From a virus, in IMG/VR virus record IMGVR_UViG_3300041016_000579, positions 1 to 48,775 of that record: 48,775 nucleotides of DNA. One strand, 5' to 3'. A program made the translations under genes and the position numbers. The notes under the pieces are model-generated. The model made no database searches. It was not told the origin of the DNA and saw only the letters and a list, made by a program, of their open reading frames with translations. Position 1 is the stretch's first letter, and every line of letters begins with the position of its first letter. Of the stretch, positions 8,556 to 17,512 are shown piece by piece.

Positions 8556-9962
8556 TTAGGCGTTGTTAGACTTGTAGTCGAACATGCCGAACGTCAGAGG
8601 GCTGTGGACCAGCAGAGCGGCCATAGCCTCCATCATGCGGCGAGGACCGCCACCGTTTTCAGTCAGTTCCCTGACCTGAGCGATGTTACCGCCGTAGCGG
8701 ACTTCGAGATAGTCCCACGGGATAATGAAGCCCTTGCACTTGGCGTTTTCAGCGTGCAGGTTAGCACGATGCTTAGCCAGAGCCTTAGCGGCGGCATTAT
8801 CGACAGCGGACGAAGAAGCGGCAGTGATGACAAGGTCGTCAGCAGTGACGGCGTTGGAGGAGGCAGTCGTAACGACAGCCTTCGCAGCATCGACGGTAGC
8901 GGCAGAGACAGTGATGGTACCAGAGGTATTGCCATCGCTCGTCATTGCCTTAACTCGGTTAGCCTCATCGGTGGTGCGACCATCGTACAGTTTGAACGAG
9001 GAAACGCCGCTAGCGACAGTCTCAACGATGGTGTACGGGTTGACGCCAGCGTGGAGGAACTGGGTGGGGATAAGAGCCAACTTACCGAAGTCGCCCTCGA
9101 AGTAGTCAATCGACGCCTTGATGCTGTCGGAAGACGCATCTCGGGTGGAGCGGATACCAGACTGAGCAGGAGTACCAGCAGGGGCACGGGTCGTGTAGAC
9201 CAGTTCCGTGAACTGACGCTTCAGTTTCGTACCGACAACGGCTTCATGGTTCTTGAACTGGCCAGTCTGCTCATAGACCGAGGTCATGAGGTCCTGAACA
9301 GTGTTTTCGTTCAGTTCAGTGACAGCGACGCCAGTACCGACGATGGACGACTCAGGGGTGCAGAAGTCTTCAGGGATAGCCCTGATGTCCTGATTCTGAA
9401 TGCCATACTTGTCGGCGTTCTTGATAGCAGTGGCCTTGTCCTTCTTAATCCAAGAAGTGAGGCATCGGGTGCGGTACGGGGTGGTGCCGTCGTCGATGGC
9501 TGGCATGATGTCCGAGGTGAAGGTAATTTCCATCGAACGCTTGAGGTCGATAGTAGCCTTCGCCAACTGGCGGGACAGTTCATCCTTCACACCTGCGAGG
9601 TTGAGGATGTCCTGAGTCAGGTTAGACACATGGACTGCACGACGGAACAGGTGGATGTTATTTTCCACTTCCGTGCGGTAGCCAAGGGTGTACTGCTTGA
9701 AGTCCGCATTGGTAGCGGGAGAGGTCGGGTCAACGTCCTTGCCGTCGAGGATGCCAAGTTCCACCGAGGGGTCGGGGTTCTTGTCAACCTGCCAGCGGAA
9801 GGTCGTATTTCCGGGTTTGGACCCACGTTTTGCCATGGAGGAGATAGGAGTCTCCTTGGCATCGACGTTGGTGATGAGGTCCGAGAGTTCTTCTCGGATA
9901 CCAATACGAGCACCCTTGAGGGGGCGGTCATTTTGGAACTGGGATTCGAATAGTGAAGCCAT
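8556..9962 (-). CDS. Major capsid protein, SU10/DUF5309-like
   Basis: The protein has 468 aa. The N-terminal signature (REELSDLITNVDAKETPISS, then a TTFRWQVD segment around residues 54-61) matches the start of SU10-type major capsid proteins of the HK97 fold. An Ala/Ser/Thr-rich stretch at about residues 335-403 looks like an insertion or surface domain. The C-terminal part (PWDYLEVRYGGNIAQVREL) is typical of the end of this family. The start lies in an A/C-rich leader without a Shine-Dalgarno sequence (CATCATCAACATG). The scaffold gene is just upstream, and the neck genes follow. A long open frame on the opposite strand here is a codon-bias shadow. Confidence 0.85.
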   Translation of the reverse strand: MASLFESQFQNDRPLKGARIGIREELSDLITNVDAKETPISSMAKRGSKPGNTTFRWQVDKNPDPSVELGILDGKDVDPTSPATNADFKQYTLGYRTEVENNIHLFRRAVHVSNLTQDILNLAGVKDELSRQLAKATIDLKRSMEITFTSDIMPAIDDGTTPYRTRCLTSWIKKDKATAIKNADKYGIQNQDIRAIPEDFCTPESSIVGTGVAVTELNENTVQDLMTSVYEQTGQFKNHEAVVGTKLKRQFTELVYTTRAPAGTPAQSGIRSTRDASSDSIKASIDYFEGDFGKLALIPTQFLHAGVNPYTIVETVASGVSSFKLYDGRTTDEANRVKAMTSDGNTSGTITVSAATVDAAKAVVTTASSNAVTADDLVITAASSSAVDNAAAKALAKHRANLHAENAKCKGFIIPWDYLEVRYGGNIAQVRELTENGGGPRRMMEAMAALLVHSPLTFGMFDYKSNNA

Positions 9963-9983
9963 GTTGATGATGATTTGGTTTTC

Positions 9984-10961
9984 TTAGATGAACTTGTTTC
10001 TGAACACGTCGCTCAGGTCATCCAGTGAGGAAGACTGCCTGTAACGGGATTCTGCCAACTTGGCTTTAGCGACGTCAGGGCCTTTGGCCTGTGGCGGCGG
10101 TAGAGACGAATTGGTCGGCTGGACAGGTACTCGCTGGGCAGTTTGGCCAGTTTTGGCCGCTTGCTTTTGCGATTGATACGACACCATGCCAGTAGCAAGG
10201 TGAGCGGCGTAGATTTCGTAGTCAGGGAACTTGGTCAGTTCAGGGACCGCCTCGATAAAGCGTTTAGCCATGATGGCTCGCTTGTCGGATGGGTCATTGA
10301 GCCAAGGGAATTCCTTGCGAGCGGTGGCCTTGAAAGCCTTGCTCTTTTCAACGTAGTCATACTGCTTCGGTAGGTGCTCCTCGATGGCACGGAGAGCGTT
10401 GACTTTCGCCTTCGCAATCTGCTCCTTGTCGATGGGTTCCTTGCCGTCTTCGTAGTATCCGTCAGGGTAACGTTCACAAAACATTCGGATTTCCTTCTGT
10501 CGCTCGTACTCGGCCTCGATTTTATCTTCAGACACAAGATTACCGAAAGGGTTATTGGTATTCTTGGGTGCGGCCTGTTGACGCTTGAGCGACTGGAGTT
10601 CCTCGTCCAGTTTACTTGCACGTTCCTCAGCCTCTTTCCGCTGGGCGGTCAACTTGGAGATACGCTTATCAACACCCTTAGGTGCGACCTGCGGTTCTTC
10701 AGTTTCCCTCTCCTGCGATTCTGCTTCGGTGTCCTCGGTTGCGACTTCGGCATCATCTAAGACTGCCTCGTCCTCCGTTTCCTCAGGTTCAACAGCCTGA
10801 GGCTCTGCTTCCTGCTGACCGTCAGCGAGGGCTCGCCCAAAGAATTGGGAGAGTTTTTCATCATCAGCGAGGTCGGTACGCTCGCTTGGTTGGGCCATGA
10901 GTGGATTAACCTCGGGCTCAAGTCCGAGGGATTCGTTATTGTCCGTATTGTTTGGGTCCAT
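9984..10961 (-). CDS. Capsid scaffold-like protein (325 aa)
   Basis: The first 105 residues are highly acidic and Gln/Glu-rich (EAEPQAVEPEETEDE region). They are followed by a Lys/Arg/Glu-rich coiled coil (about residues 105-150) and a helical C-terminus ending in a short hydrophobic-basic segment (SDVFRNKFI). Acidic/coiled-coil proteins of this size just upstream of the major capsid gene are scaffolding proteins, which direct shell assembly and leave the prohead. The first gene after a 76-nt gap, it has its own leader with a small hairpin and an AACCTTTC sequence (see 10962-11037). Confidence 0.75.
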   Translation of the reverse strand: MDPNNTDNNESLGLEPEVNPLMAQPSERTDLADDEKLSQFFGRALADGQQEAEPQAVEPEETEDEAVLDDAEVATEDTEAESQERETEEPQVAPKGVDKRISKLTAQRKEAEERASKLDEELQSLKRQQAAPKNTNNPFGNLVSEDKIEAEYERQKEIRMFCERYPDGYYEDGKEPIDKEQIAKAKVNALRAIEEHLPKQYDYVEKSKAFKATARKEFPWLNDPSDKRAIMAKRFIEAVPELTKFPDYEIYAAHLATGMVSYQSQKQAAKTGQTAQRVPVQPTNSSLPPPQAKGPDVAKAKLAESRYRQSSSLDDLSDVFRNKFI

Positions 10962-11037
10962 AATCAGCGTTACTTAGCACGCAGAAGTAGTCGAAAGGTT
11001 GTTTGTTTTAGTCGAGACGCAAGCGGTCTTACTCCCG
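10962..11037 (-). promoter_or_regulatory. Scaffold-gene leader with hairpin and AACCTTTC motif
   Basis: On the minus strand a small hairpin (11029-11015, AGAC-C-GC-TT-GC-GTCT) is followed by an A/C-rich stretch and the motif AACCTTTC (11000-10993), then the ATG at 10961. The same order of hairpin, AACYTTTC-like motif and A/C-rich start is seen before plus-strand genes at 21495, 21643, 22849 and 26949. No -10/-35 promoter could be picked out with confidence. Confidence 0.4.
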
Positions 11038-11310
11038 TCAAGCGGTTTGGTTCGGATTGGTCTGCTTTCCATCCCTGACCTTGCACATGAAGTCCCTATT
11101 TGCCTGATAGAGCCTGAGGATGTCGTTGGCCGCAGAGATTCGCCCACAGTAGTAAGCACGTTCTTCTCCGATGACCTTGGCGTCCATGACCCTGAGTAGG
11201 TCGTTCTGGAAGTTCTCGTCTGCGATGAGCAGTGAAGCCTTGTACAGAGCCTCGGCGTCGGTGTTTACGAAGCCAAAGGCCTTAGTGTTGTCGTCTATTG
11301 GTTGGTTCAT
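11038..11310 (-). CDS. Small hypothetical protein between portal and scaffold (90 aa)
   Basis: A soluble, probably helical 90-aa protein with alternating hydrophobic/charged helices (ALYKASLLIADENFQNDLLR, then AYYCGRISAANDILRLYQANR). No family was recognised. It starts 3 nt after the portal stop. In related genomes this slot often holds a small head-maturation or neck protein, but no protease motif is visible, so the function is left open. Confidence 0.6.
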   Translation of the reverse strand: MNQPIDDNTKAFGFVNTDAEALYKASLLIADENFQNDLLRVMDAKVIGEERAYYCGRISAANDILRLYQANRDFMCKVRDGKQTNPNQTA

Positions 11311-11313
11311 GGA

Positions 11314-13557
11314 TTAAAGCATGCCCATATTCTGCAACGGAGACGGGACTCCGCCCTGCTGGGGCTGGGGAGCCTGTTGTGGAGCCTGTTGGGCTTGTTC
11401 CTGCTGGGCTTCACCCATTTCCTCCTGAATCTGCTCCGACGCTGGAGAGACTCCGATGCGTCCAATGGTCTTGTTCTTCTGTTGCTCGATGGACATCTGG
11501 AGGTTCTTCGAGTAGTTCTCCAACAGAATCTGGAAGACTCGGTCACCCTGAGCCGCCTGTGCGGCCTTGGGGTTCTTCTGGAGGACTTCCTGAAGGTACT
11601 GCATCTTGGATTCGGCGGCAGGGTCGTTTTCGACGTACATGGCCTCGTTGCCGAGCATCATCATGCCAACGTCGTGGATAACGTCCTTGTACAGTTTCTG
11701 GGAGGCAGTGGTCTGGTCGATGACCAGTTCCCTAGCGGCGTCAGGCGAGATGGCTTCGATGACCAACTTGACCAACTTGTTCCTGTCAATGACGCCTCCG
11801 CTGTCCAGAGGGACAACAGTCTCAACGATGGCCTTAAGTTTCTCCATGACGAACTCAGGGTCGTTGTCACGTACGTCAAAGCGTACATTGAAGTCATACT
11901 GGCTGTGAATCTCAGACATGTTCTGCTTGAGCGGTGCACCAGTGATGCGGGTAACCTCCTCCTCTGGCATGAACTGGAGGCACAGTGAGAACAATTGCTT
12001 GTAGCACTGCGTCCAGAAGCCGAGCCAGTTGTTTACCTGCAACTGCTGTGCCATCCGCACCTTCTGCGGGTCGATTTCTTCTCCGACCATGAAGCCGTAG
12101 AAGTTTCCGAGGTTCACTTCAATCTGCTTGATGATGGCGATTGCGTACTCTGCCTTACCTGCTGGCGGGTCCATCCAAGTGTAGTCATCCTTCGTCGTAA
12201 CTGGAAGTACTTGGCCGGGTGCAATCCTGTTCAGGGCACCGACTCGCTTCACTACTTTTACAGGCGGCATGATTTCGAGTGCGGTCCTATCACGGAACGC
12301 ATCGTGCTGTGCTTTTACCTCATCCTGCTCGGTCTTTGAAATCTCTGGGATGCCACGGCTCTCGGTAACTTGACGACGAGTCATCTCATACCTGAGTGCA
12401 ACGAAGGGATACTCTCCGTGTGCGTAGTTAAGCATGTCCTGAATTGCGTACAGTTCGTTCCCGACCTGCGGGGAGAACACAGTGTAGTAGATGGCGGCAA
12501 TGTCCGTTTCGTCCAACTGCCTGTAGTAAGCCCAAACAACCTCAATCAGGTTGTCGCCACGCTGGATGTTCGAATTGAGCATCGTTGTGGTGGGGACAAG
12601 GTTAGGGTCATTGAAGTAGAAGTGGTTACCAGCCGTCCTGCATGCCGCTTCAATGAACTCTGGGTCCCATCCTGCGTTCTTCTGCATGGACCTGAGTTCT
12701 ACCTCGGTCATGTACTGACGCCTAAAGATGACACGAGCGGACTGAAGGTCGCTAGTCTCTGGAGGGAAGCAGACCTCGTCGAAGGGCTTAAGTGCGGTAA
12801 CCTTGGGGATGTTCTTCTGGATGTAGACTTCTTCCATTTCACCCTGACCTTCGTCACGCATGCTGGTGACAAACTTACGGATGTCCTTCTGCTTCATCTG
12901 GGGTAGCACCTGTCTGCAAAGGGCTACGGCATAATCTTCCTTGCTGGGGTTCTGGATGGCGGCGATGAGTTCCTGAGTCTGGCTACCAGTGCCCATGGCC
13001 TGTTCCTGTTGCTGGACAGCCATCAATTCTTCCATGGTCATGGTCTGACGCCTGATACCAATCTGCCTATCCCACGTAATTTGGACGCAACACCAGCCGT
13101 AGGTGAGCATGTAGTCTGCGGTGAGTTCAGCCTCACGCTGGACCTCTGCCCTAAGTTTAGTCTCAATTAGCCAACGCATTAGGTTGGTAGCCGAAGAAGC
13201 CGCCATCGTGTCGGTTACCTCAGTTCCTCCAACCTTTAGGGTGCTGGCGTTGTAAGAGGTCATCAAGAGGGCCTTTTGGTCCCTGATGAGCCTGTCCACC
13301 AACCTGCTCCTTACGTCGGAAGCACCTTCAAATGGGAAAGCAGGGTCGGCTTCAGGCCTAGCCCACGAGTGCTTCTTGCCGTCGTCGGTCTGGCCAGCCC
13401 AGCGAGCGTAGCGGACGTCGTCTGCCCACGACATCTTGGACACCATGGTGCCATGGTACGCCGAGCGTTCATACTCGCTCAGGAGAGTGGTGAGGTCTGG
13501 CTTCCTGCCATGGTAGGCAAGCGGGTCGCTCTGGTTATTTTTGAACTTCTGGTGCAT
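11314..13557 (-). CDS. Portal protein (747 aa)
   Basis: A large, mostly helical protein of 747 aa, typical in size for podovirus portals. It has an N-terminal wing region, a central stem/clip-like segment, and a Gln/Pro-rich C-terminus (residues about 700-747, many QQ and QAP repeats) that resembles the extended barrel/tail of portal proteins. It lies between the large terminase and the capsid genes, the usual portal place. The start overlaps the end of the small HTH gene by 23 nt. The portal forms the dodecameric DNA entry/exit channel. Confidence comes mainly from size, composition and synteny. Confidence 0.75.
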   Translation of the reverse strand: MHQKFKNNQSDPLAYHGRKPDLTTLLSEYERSAYHGTMVSKMSWADDVRYARWAGQTDDGKKHSWARPEADPAFPFEGASDVRSRLVDRLIRDQKALLMTSYNASTLKVGGTEVTDTMAASSATNLMRWLIETKLRAEVQREAELTADYMLTYGWCCVQITWDRQIGIRRQTMTMEELMAVQQQEQAMGTGSQTQELIAAIQNPSKEDYAVALCRQVLPQMKQKDIRKFVTSMRDEGQGEMEEVYIQKNIPKVTALKPFDEVCFPPETSDLQSARVIFRRQYMTEVELRSMQKNAGWDPEFIEAACRTAGNHFYFNDPNLVPTTTMLNSNIQRGDNLIEVVWAYYRQLDETDIAAIYYTVFSPQVGNELYAIQDMLNYAHGEYPFVALRYEMTRRQVTESRGIPEISKTEQDEVKAQHDAFRDRTALEIMPPVKVVKRVGALNRIAPGQVLPVTTKDDYTWMDPPAGKAEYAIAIIKQIEVNLGNFYGFMVGEEIDPQKVRMAQQLQVNNWLGFWTQCYKQLFSLCLQFMPEEEVTRITGAPLKQNMSEIHSQYDFNVRFDVRDNDPEFVMEKLKAIVETVVPLDSGGVIDRNKLVKLVIEAISPDAARELVIDQTTASQKLYKDVIHDVGMMMLGNEAMYVENDPAAESKMQYLQEVLQKNPKAAQAAQGDRVFQILLENYSKNLQMSIEQQKNKTIGRIGVSPASEQIQEEMGEAQQEQAQQAPQQAPQPQQGGVPSPLQNMGML

Positions 13558-13747
13558 TGTTAATTGGGGTGGAGTTTACCTTGAGGAAATTTTCGATGTC
13601 GTCCCTGTAGAACATGTGCTGTTTGCCCTGAGTGGTGAACACACGGAGGACTTTTTGCCTACGGAGGCGGATAAGGGTTGTCTTGGACAGTCCGTAGTGC
13701 TCGGAAGCCTCGGCAAGCCTGAGTAGTGGGGGGATTTTATTGCTCAT
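13535..13747 (-). CDS. MerR/excisionase-type winged HTH protein (70 aa), possible small terminase
   Basis: The ATG at 13747 follows the TerL stop by one base (TGAAATG). The 70-aa protein has the layout of excisionase/MerR-type HTH proteins: AEASEHYGLSKTTLIRLRRQ forms the HTH, followed by a wing ending in HMFYRDDIENFL. It lies between terL and portal, and no separate small terminase was recognised. The phage lambda small terminase also has a MerR-like winged HTH DNA-binding domain, so a role in recognising packaging DNA is possible. An excisionase or transcription regulator is the alternative, but there is no integrase. Function is inferred. Confidence 0.65.
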   Translation of the reverse strand: MSNKIPPLLRLAEASEHYGLSKTTLIRLRRQKVLRVFTTQGKQHMFYRDDIENFLKVNSTPINNAPEVQK

Positions 13748-13748
13748 T

Positions 13749-15377
13749 TCAGTAAGAACCTCCTCCAAATGCACGGAAAGTGTCAGCACCACCATAGTCG
13801 GGTTGCATGACTGCTATGTACCTGAGGGCGTCAATGGGGTCTTTGGACGCACCTTTCTCATTGTCGATGCCAGTCCACTCACGGAGGCACCACATCAGGT
13901 TCTTGCATTCTTCGGAAATGAAAAGTTTAGGCTGGTTGATGGCCGAAATGGGTTCGTTCTGGTTGTAGGAGAACCAGTCGTTGATAATGCTCACGCCTTC
14001 TTCGAGCCTGAGTCCAGCAGACGCTGTGAAATACATGGGTAGCGGTTCTTCGTCCAACAATTGGAGTAACGTCGTGCCGCCCTCTTTGTTGATAACTGGC
14101 GAACCAGCGGCTCTTGGGTCAATAAAGCGTTCCGTAATTTCTTCGCCATTTTCTAAATTGAGGATGTGCTCCTTGATTTCGGTAAGCCCCATGCCAGCAC
14201 CTTGCTTCTGGGCTGGGCCAGCACGACCATCGGCCTTTTCAGAGGGCAATGCCCACTCGCCCATGCTGATGTCTGGCCATTCCCTGTAGACAAACTTGTT
14301 GCCGAATTCGTCTATCCGCATCCAGACCATGAACCAGTTTCTGGCTCCAGCAGGGTCAACTGCCATGTAGTTGGTCCCTTCTTCTGGAATCTGGTCCGCT
14401 GGGATAATGTTAGGTTCGCCAAATCTTGGGAACTGCGAGCCAGCAAGGGACTCCGCCCACCCGTAGGCACGAATTTTGACTTCGTAGGGGCCACGACCCC
14501 TTAATGCTAACTTGATTTGTTCAAAAGGAGAGTATCTGTTAAGGATTGAATGAAACCAGATTACGTTGGCCGAACCCTTGCTACACTCTGCAACGTAGGG
14601 CATGTGCCCCTTGGGGATGCTTGGCACATTCTGTGTATCTGGCAGAAGGTCAGCGTACAGGGTCTTTTTAATGCGGCACCCAGAGACGTAGTCCTTAACG
14701 ACAGGCGTGAATCCAGTGATAGGAGTGAAGGTGACGATAATCTTACCCGAGCGGGTGACGAGTCGGTACCTGAGCGTCTCAATCCAGTCCTGCGGGACTA
14801 ACTCGTCGCACCAGATAAGGTCAGGTTCACCACCTTCGATGACCTTCTTCTCCTGCCCGTAGTTCATGAAGAAGCACTGGGAGCGGTTTGGGAGGACAAA
14901 TGTCGCATCCGTAAACCCATTCTTCTGGGAATACTGGATGTTGGTCACTTTGGTCTTCTTGGCCGTCTTAAACTCAGGAGGCATGTACTTCCAGATGACT
15001 GCCTGTTGCATCTGGATAGAAGTCTGGGAAGTCGTGTGTAAGCACCAAATTCTGGAGTTGGGCCTAGTGCACAGCAGTTGCATCACCCTCTTGGCGGCGT
15101 ACTCGGTCTTGCCAGCACGATTGCCACCCATGATGAGCAACTCATTGCCCGACATGAGCAGTTTGTCGGCATCAACCCAACTGTCTGGCTCGTAGCCATG
15201 TCTGTAGGGGTCGTTCTGCTCGGCCTGAATCTTCTCCTCACGCCTCTTGAGGACCTGAACAGCCCCATCGGAGCCAATCGTGTTGGCTAGTTCAACAATC
15301 TCCTCCTCAGAGGGCAGGTGAATAATGGGATGCTTGGACAACTGCATCCCTGCCACAGTCACAGTATCCGTGCCCAT
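13749..15377 (-). CDS. terL: Terminase large subunit (TerL)
   Basis: The protein has 542 aa. Walker A GGNRAGKT lies at residues 84-91. Walker B PDLIWCDE lies at 185-192, with the catalytic Glu after the second Asp. The coupling motif TFTPITG is near 216-222. A C-terminal RNase-H-like nuclease starts with MAVDPAG near residue 335. This is the packaging motor ATPase and headful or site-specific nuclease. The start overlaps the stop of the upstream 245-aa gene (TAATG). The small HTH gene begins one base after its stop. Confidence 0.95.
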   Translation of the reverse strand: MGTDTVTVAGMQLSKHPIIHLPSEEEIVELANTIGSDGAVQVLKRREEKIQAEQNDPYRHGYEPDSWVDADKLLMSGNELLIMGGNRAGKTEYAAKRVMQLLCTRPNSRIWCLHTTSQTSIQMQQAVIWKYMPPEFKTAKKTKVTNIQYSQKNGFTDATFVLPNRSQCFFMNYGQEKKVIEGGEPDLIWCDELVPQDWIETLRYRLVTRSGKIIVTFTPITGFTPVVKDYVSGCRIKKTLYADLLPDTQNVPSIPKGHMPYVAECSKGSANVIWFHSILNRYSPFEQIKLALRGRGPYEVKIRAYGWAESLAGSQFPRFGEPNIIPADQIPEEGTNYMAVDPAGARNWFMVWMRIDEFGNKFVYREWPDISMGEWALPSEKADGRAGPAQKQGAGMGLTEIKEHILNLENGEEITERFIDPRAAGSPVINKEGGTTLLQLLDEEPLPMYFTASAGLRLEEGVSIINDWFSYNQNEPISAINQPKLFISEECKNLMWCLREWTGIDNEKGASKDPIDALRYIAVMQPDYGGADTFRAFGGGSY

Positions 15378-16114
15378 TAGTCATTGTCCTCGTCTTGCGT
15401 AAAGGTTGTGGAAGTAGAGGAATCCATCTGCTGGATGTCCATGACGGGGAACGCCCCCTCCCACTTCATTGGCTGAATTCTGGCTGGCCCCCCGTGGTAG
15501 CCAGTGCCGTACAAACCAAATTGGGGTACGAAATGCTTAGCCGACTTAACGACCCCCTTGAAAAACGGGCTCTTAATTACCGACGGGCCGTAATCGTCAA
15601 ACGGTGCATTACGTCCGAAGGACGATAATTTTTTTGAAGGACGTATCCCAGACTTCGCACCACCCCCAGAGGTGTCTCTCTGGGTGTTGGCACGCTCAGT
15701 CTTGGGAATAGCACTAGGGCCCCAACTTCTCTCCATCGACTCCTTGGAGCCAAAGTCATTAAGGGACACCCTAGCGGCCCTGCCAGCGGCAGACAGGTTA
15801 GAGTCTAGGTCTAAGGAAGACTTTGCGGACTCGGCGGTGCCGAACTTCGACATGTTGGCCTTAGACCCAGCCGACAAGTTCGAGTTTAGGTCTAGGGAAG
15901 ACTTTACGGACTCAGGAGTCCCAAATTTTGACCGACGTGCGTCGTTAGCGGCGTTGGTTGCCGCCAACCTGCTCGTTTCAGTGAGGAGCCCGTTGTTGTC
16001 ACGGGAAAAGGCCGACTTAAACAGTGCGTCCCGCTTGGCCTGAAGGTCGGTACGTGTAGGGTCGAGGCTCGGATTCCCTCGCCCTGCCACGTACTTGTCC
16101 TTGTCGTCGGCCAT
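15377..16114 (-). CDS. Low-complexity repeat protein upstream of terL (245 aa)
   Basis: This is a Ser/Asn/Lys-rich, likely disordered protein. Residues 62-88 and 89-116 are near-identical repeats (core SKFGTxESxKSSLDL), with a third degenerate copy (NDFGSKESMERSW) at 117-131. The C-terminal part is Pro/Gly/Tyr-rich. The start follows the stop of the 34-aa gene directly (TAAATG). I do not recognise a family. Repeat proteins of this type near terminase/portal genes may be virion proteins or packaging accessory proteins; that is speculation from location. Confidence 0.65.
   Translation of the reverse strand: MADDKDKYVAGRGNPSLDPTRTDLQAKRDALFKSAFSRDNNGLLTETSRLAATNAANDARRSKFGTPESVKSSLDLNSNLSAGSKANMSKFGTAESAKSSLDLDSNLSAAGRAARVSLNDFGSKESMERSWGPSAIPKTERANTQRDTSGGGAKSGIRPSKKLSSFGRNAPFDDYGPSVIKSPFFKGVVKSAKHFVPQFGLYGTGYHGGPARIQPMKWEGAFPVMDIQQMDSSTSTTFTQDEDND
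15722..15931 (-). repeat. Internal tandem repeats in the 245-aa gene
   Basis: Two copies of about 27-28 codons (15931-15851 and 15850-15767) share the core FGTxESxKSSLDL, with a shorter third copy at 15766-15722. The DNA copies have diverged in third positions while the amino acids are kept, which implies selection on the protein repeat. Confidence 0.75.
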
Positions 16115-16219
16115 TTAGCCTACGATGGAAGTCCAGATGGCTTTCAGGCGTTCCGAGTAGCGAGCACCGACATACACGCCACCGAGGAAGCAGATAGCAG
16201 AAACAATAAAGGTAATCAT
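16115..16219 (-). CDS. Small single-span membrane protein (34 aa)
   Basis: A 34-codon frame with start at 16219 overlapping the preceding stop (ATGA) and ending directly before the next start (TAAATG). Both junctions support it as a real gene. The N-terminal half is a hydrophobic helix (residues 2-19, ITFIVSAICFLGGVYVGA) followed by a basic C-terminus, typical of a one-pass membrane peptide with the charged end inside the cell. Function is unknown. Confidence 0.7.
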   Translation of the reverse strand: MITFIVSAICFLGGVYVGARYSERLKAIWTSIVG

Positions 16220-16962
16220 CGGGAAGATTTCTTGTCTTTGTAGTACTGGGAGGCGGCATAAGTGGCGGCACCGCCAATGACGACCTTGCGGCCAGCCTGT
16301 ACCTGCTTGTTGCTGTAGCGTCCCGTGCCAGCCTTAGCACGGTGTTGCATTCCTAAATTTTGAGGCATGCTTTTCATGGCGGTGTTGTAGGTCTTCGTCA
16401 TGCGACCAATGTTATCCTGAGGATTCTGATTCGGCAACTCGTGCATGTACTGAGGCTTGTTGGGGTAATTGTCAGCGTTACCGACCATGCCGTCCTTCTT
16501 CTGGTTGTAGTTCATCGTGCCCCTGCTTCGCTTGTAGTTCTCCAGTTCCTTATTTGAAAAAGTCGATTTCTTCAGGTTGATTTTGCCGTTAATGTTCGTA
16601 GGCTTCTCCATGGACATCTTCTCCGATGGCGTCCACCTCTTGTTCACGATGCCCTTTCGGCGGTTCATCTGGCCAACAGTCTCACGAGCACGAGGACGTG
16701 CAGAGCGAGTGGCCTTGATGACAGAGGCGGAAACGTTGCGGGTTGCCTTACCGATGGGGCCGTACACCGCAGATTCAACTTTGTCGCTAGCCCTGAGGCC
16801 CTTGCGAATCAAATCCGCAGTGGCGTTGCCAGCACGATTGGTTGCGTTGACAGTCTTTACGACACCACGAAGGGCGGTGTTCTTGGCCTTGCGACCAACG
16901 TAATGTCCGACTGCTTTAGCGGCCTTTGTCAGGCCAGTGATTGCCATTCTTCCTAGACTCAT
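16216..16962 (-). CDS. Basic, Gly/Ala-rich protein (248 aa)
   Basis: The protein is strongly basic, with Lys/Arg spread over its length (for example GHYVGRKAKNTALRGVVK near residues 18-36 and SVIKATRSARPRARETVG). An Ala/Gly-rich patch (VVIGGAATYAASQYY) lies near the C-terminus. It has no signal or clear catalytic motif. The start lies in an A/C-rich leader (CCAAAAAACAACAATG). Together with the 173-aa gene and the 27-aa gene it forms a cluster of basic proteins at the start of the late operon. DNA or RNA binding, or packaging with the genome, is plausible but not shown. Confidence 0.65.
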   Translation of the reverse strand: MSLGRMAITGLTKAAKAVGHYVGRKAKNTALRGVVKTVNATNRAGNATADLIRKGLRASDKVESAVYGPIGKATRNVSASVIKATRSARPRARETVGQMNRRKGIVNKRWTPSEKMSMEKPTNINGKINLKKSTFSNKELENYKRSRGTMNYNQKKDGMVGNADNYPNKPQYMHELPNQNPQDNIGRMTKTYNTAMKSMPQNLGMQHRAKAGTGRYSNKQVQAGRKVVIGGAATYAASQYYKDKKSSR

Positions 16963-16988
16963 TGTTGTTTTTTGGGGATTGGGTAAAA

Positions 16989-17510
16989 TTAGGGCTGGTA
17001 AACACGGGTCTTGTAATTCGAAAAACCTTTGCGGCCATAAGAGTCGGCCACGGCTTTCGGTCCGCCAGTGCGAAGGGCTTCCTTGGAAACAAAGGTTCCG
17101 TACTTGTAGCCGCCCTTCGTGGTGTAGGATTTCACGAAGTTACGCTCCTGCATGTCCTGACCCTTAAAAGTGACACGCTTAGGCTTACCGCTACCACGAG
17201 TAGCACGAGACTTAGGATAGTCAGCATCGTAATCGGCCTGACGCTTGGCAACTTTGGCGGAGGTGCGTTGGTCATTAGCCTTGATGTGTTTCTTGTACGT
17301 GTTGCCAAGTTTTTGGTCAGCAATGTTTACTTCTTGGGGGAAATCGGAAACACCCCGACTCCTGATTAAATCCCTCTGCCTCTTAGGGCCGTTTGGAACG
17401 TTGTACGCATCTCCCAATGGCTTGACTGGCCCAGTCTTTGGACGAGCCGTCTTCATGTAGGCAGTGCGGAACTTACGTCCCACATTGGCAATCATCTTCA
17501 TCATGCCCAT
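16989..17510 (-). CDS. Basic hypothetical protein (173 aa)
   Basis: A Lys/Arg-rich (pI clearly basic), Tyr-containing, probably loosely folded protein, with runs such as GPKRQRDLIRSRG and GKPKRVTFKGQD. No transmembrane helix or known domain is seen. It starts just after the 27-aa gene stop (TAATCATG). Its neighbours are also basic, so it may act in the virion or bind nucleic acid; this is an inference. Confidence 0.65.
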   Translation of the reverse strand: MGMMKMIANVGRKFRTAYMKTARPKTGPVKPLGDAYNVPNGPKRQRDLIRSRGVSDFPQEVNIADQKLGNTYKKHIKANDQRTSAKVAKRQADYDADYPKSRATRGSGKPKRVTFKGQDMQERNFVKSYTTKGGYKYGTFVSKEALRTGGPKAVADSYGRKGFSNYKTRVYQP

Positions 17511-17512
17511 GA

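Noticed and set aside
8412-9953. A 513-codon open frame on the plus strand
   Set aside because: It is exactly antisense to the major capsid gene, has no credible domain and results from the codon bias of the capsid gene.
13748-13795. Longer start of the HTH gene at 13795
   Set aside because: It would overlap TerL by nearly 50 nt; the ATG at 13747 directly follows the TerL stop, in line with neighbouring genes.
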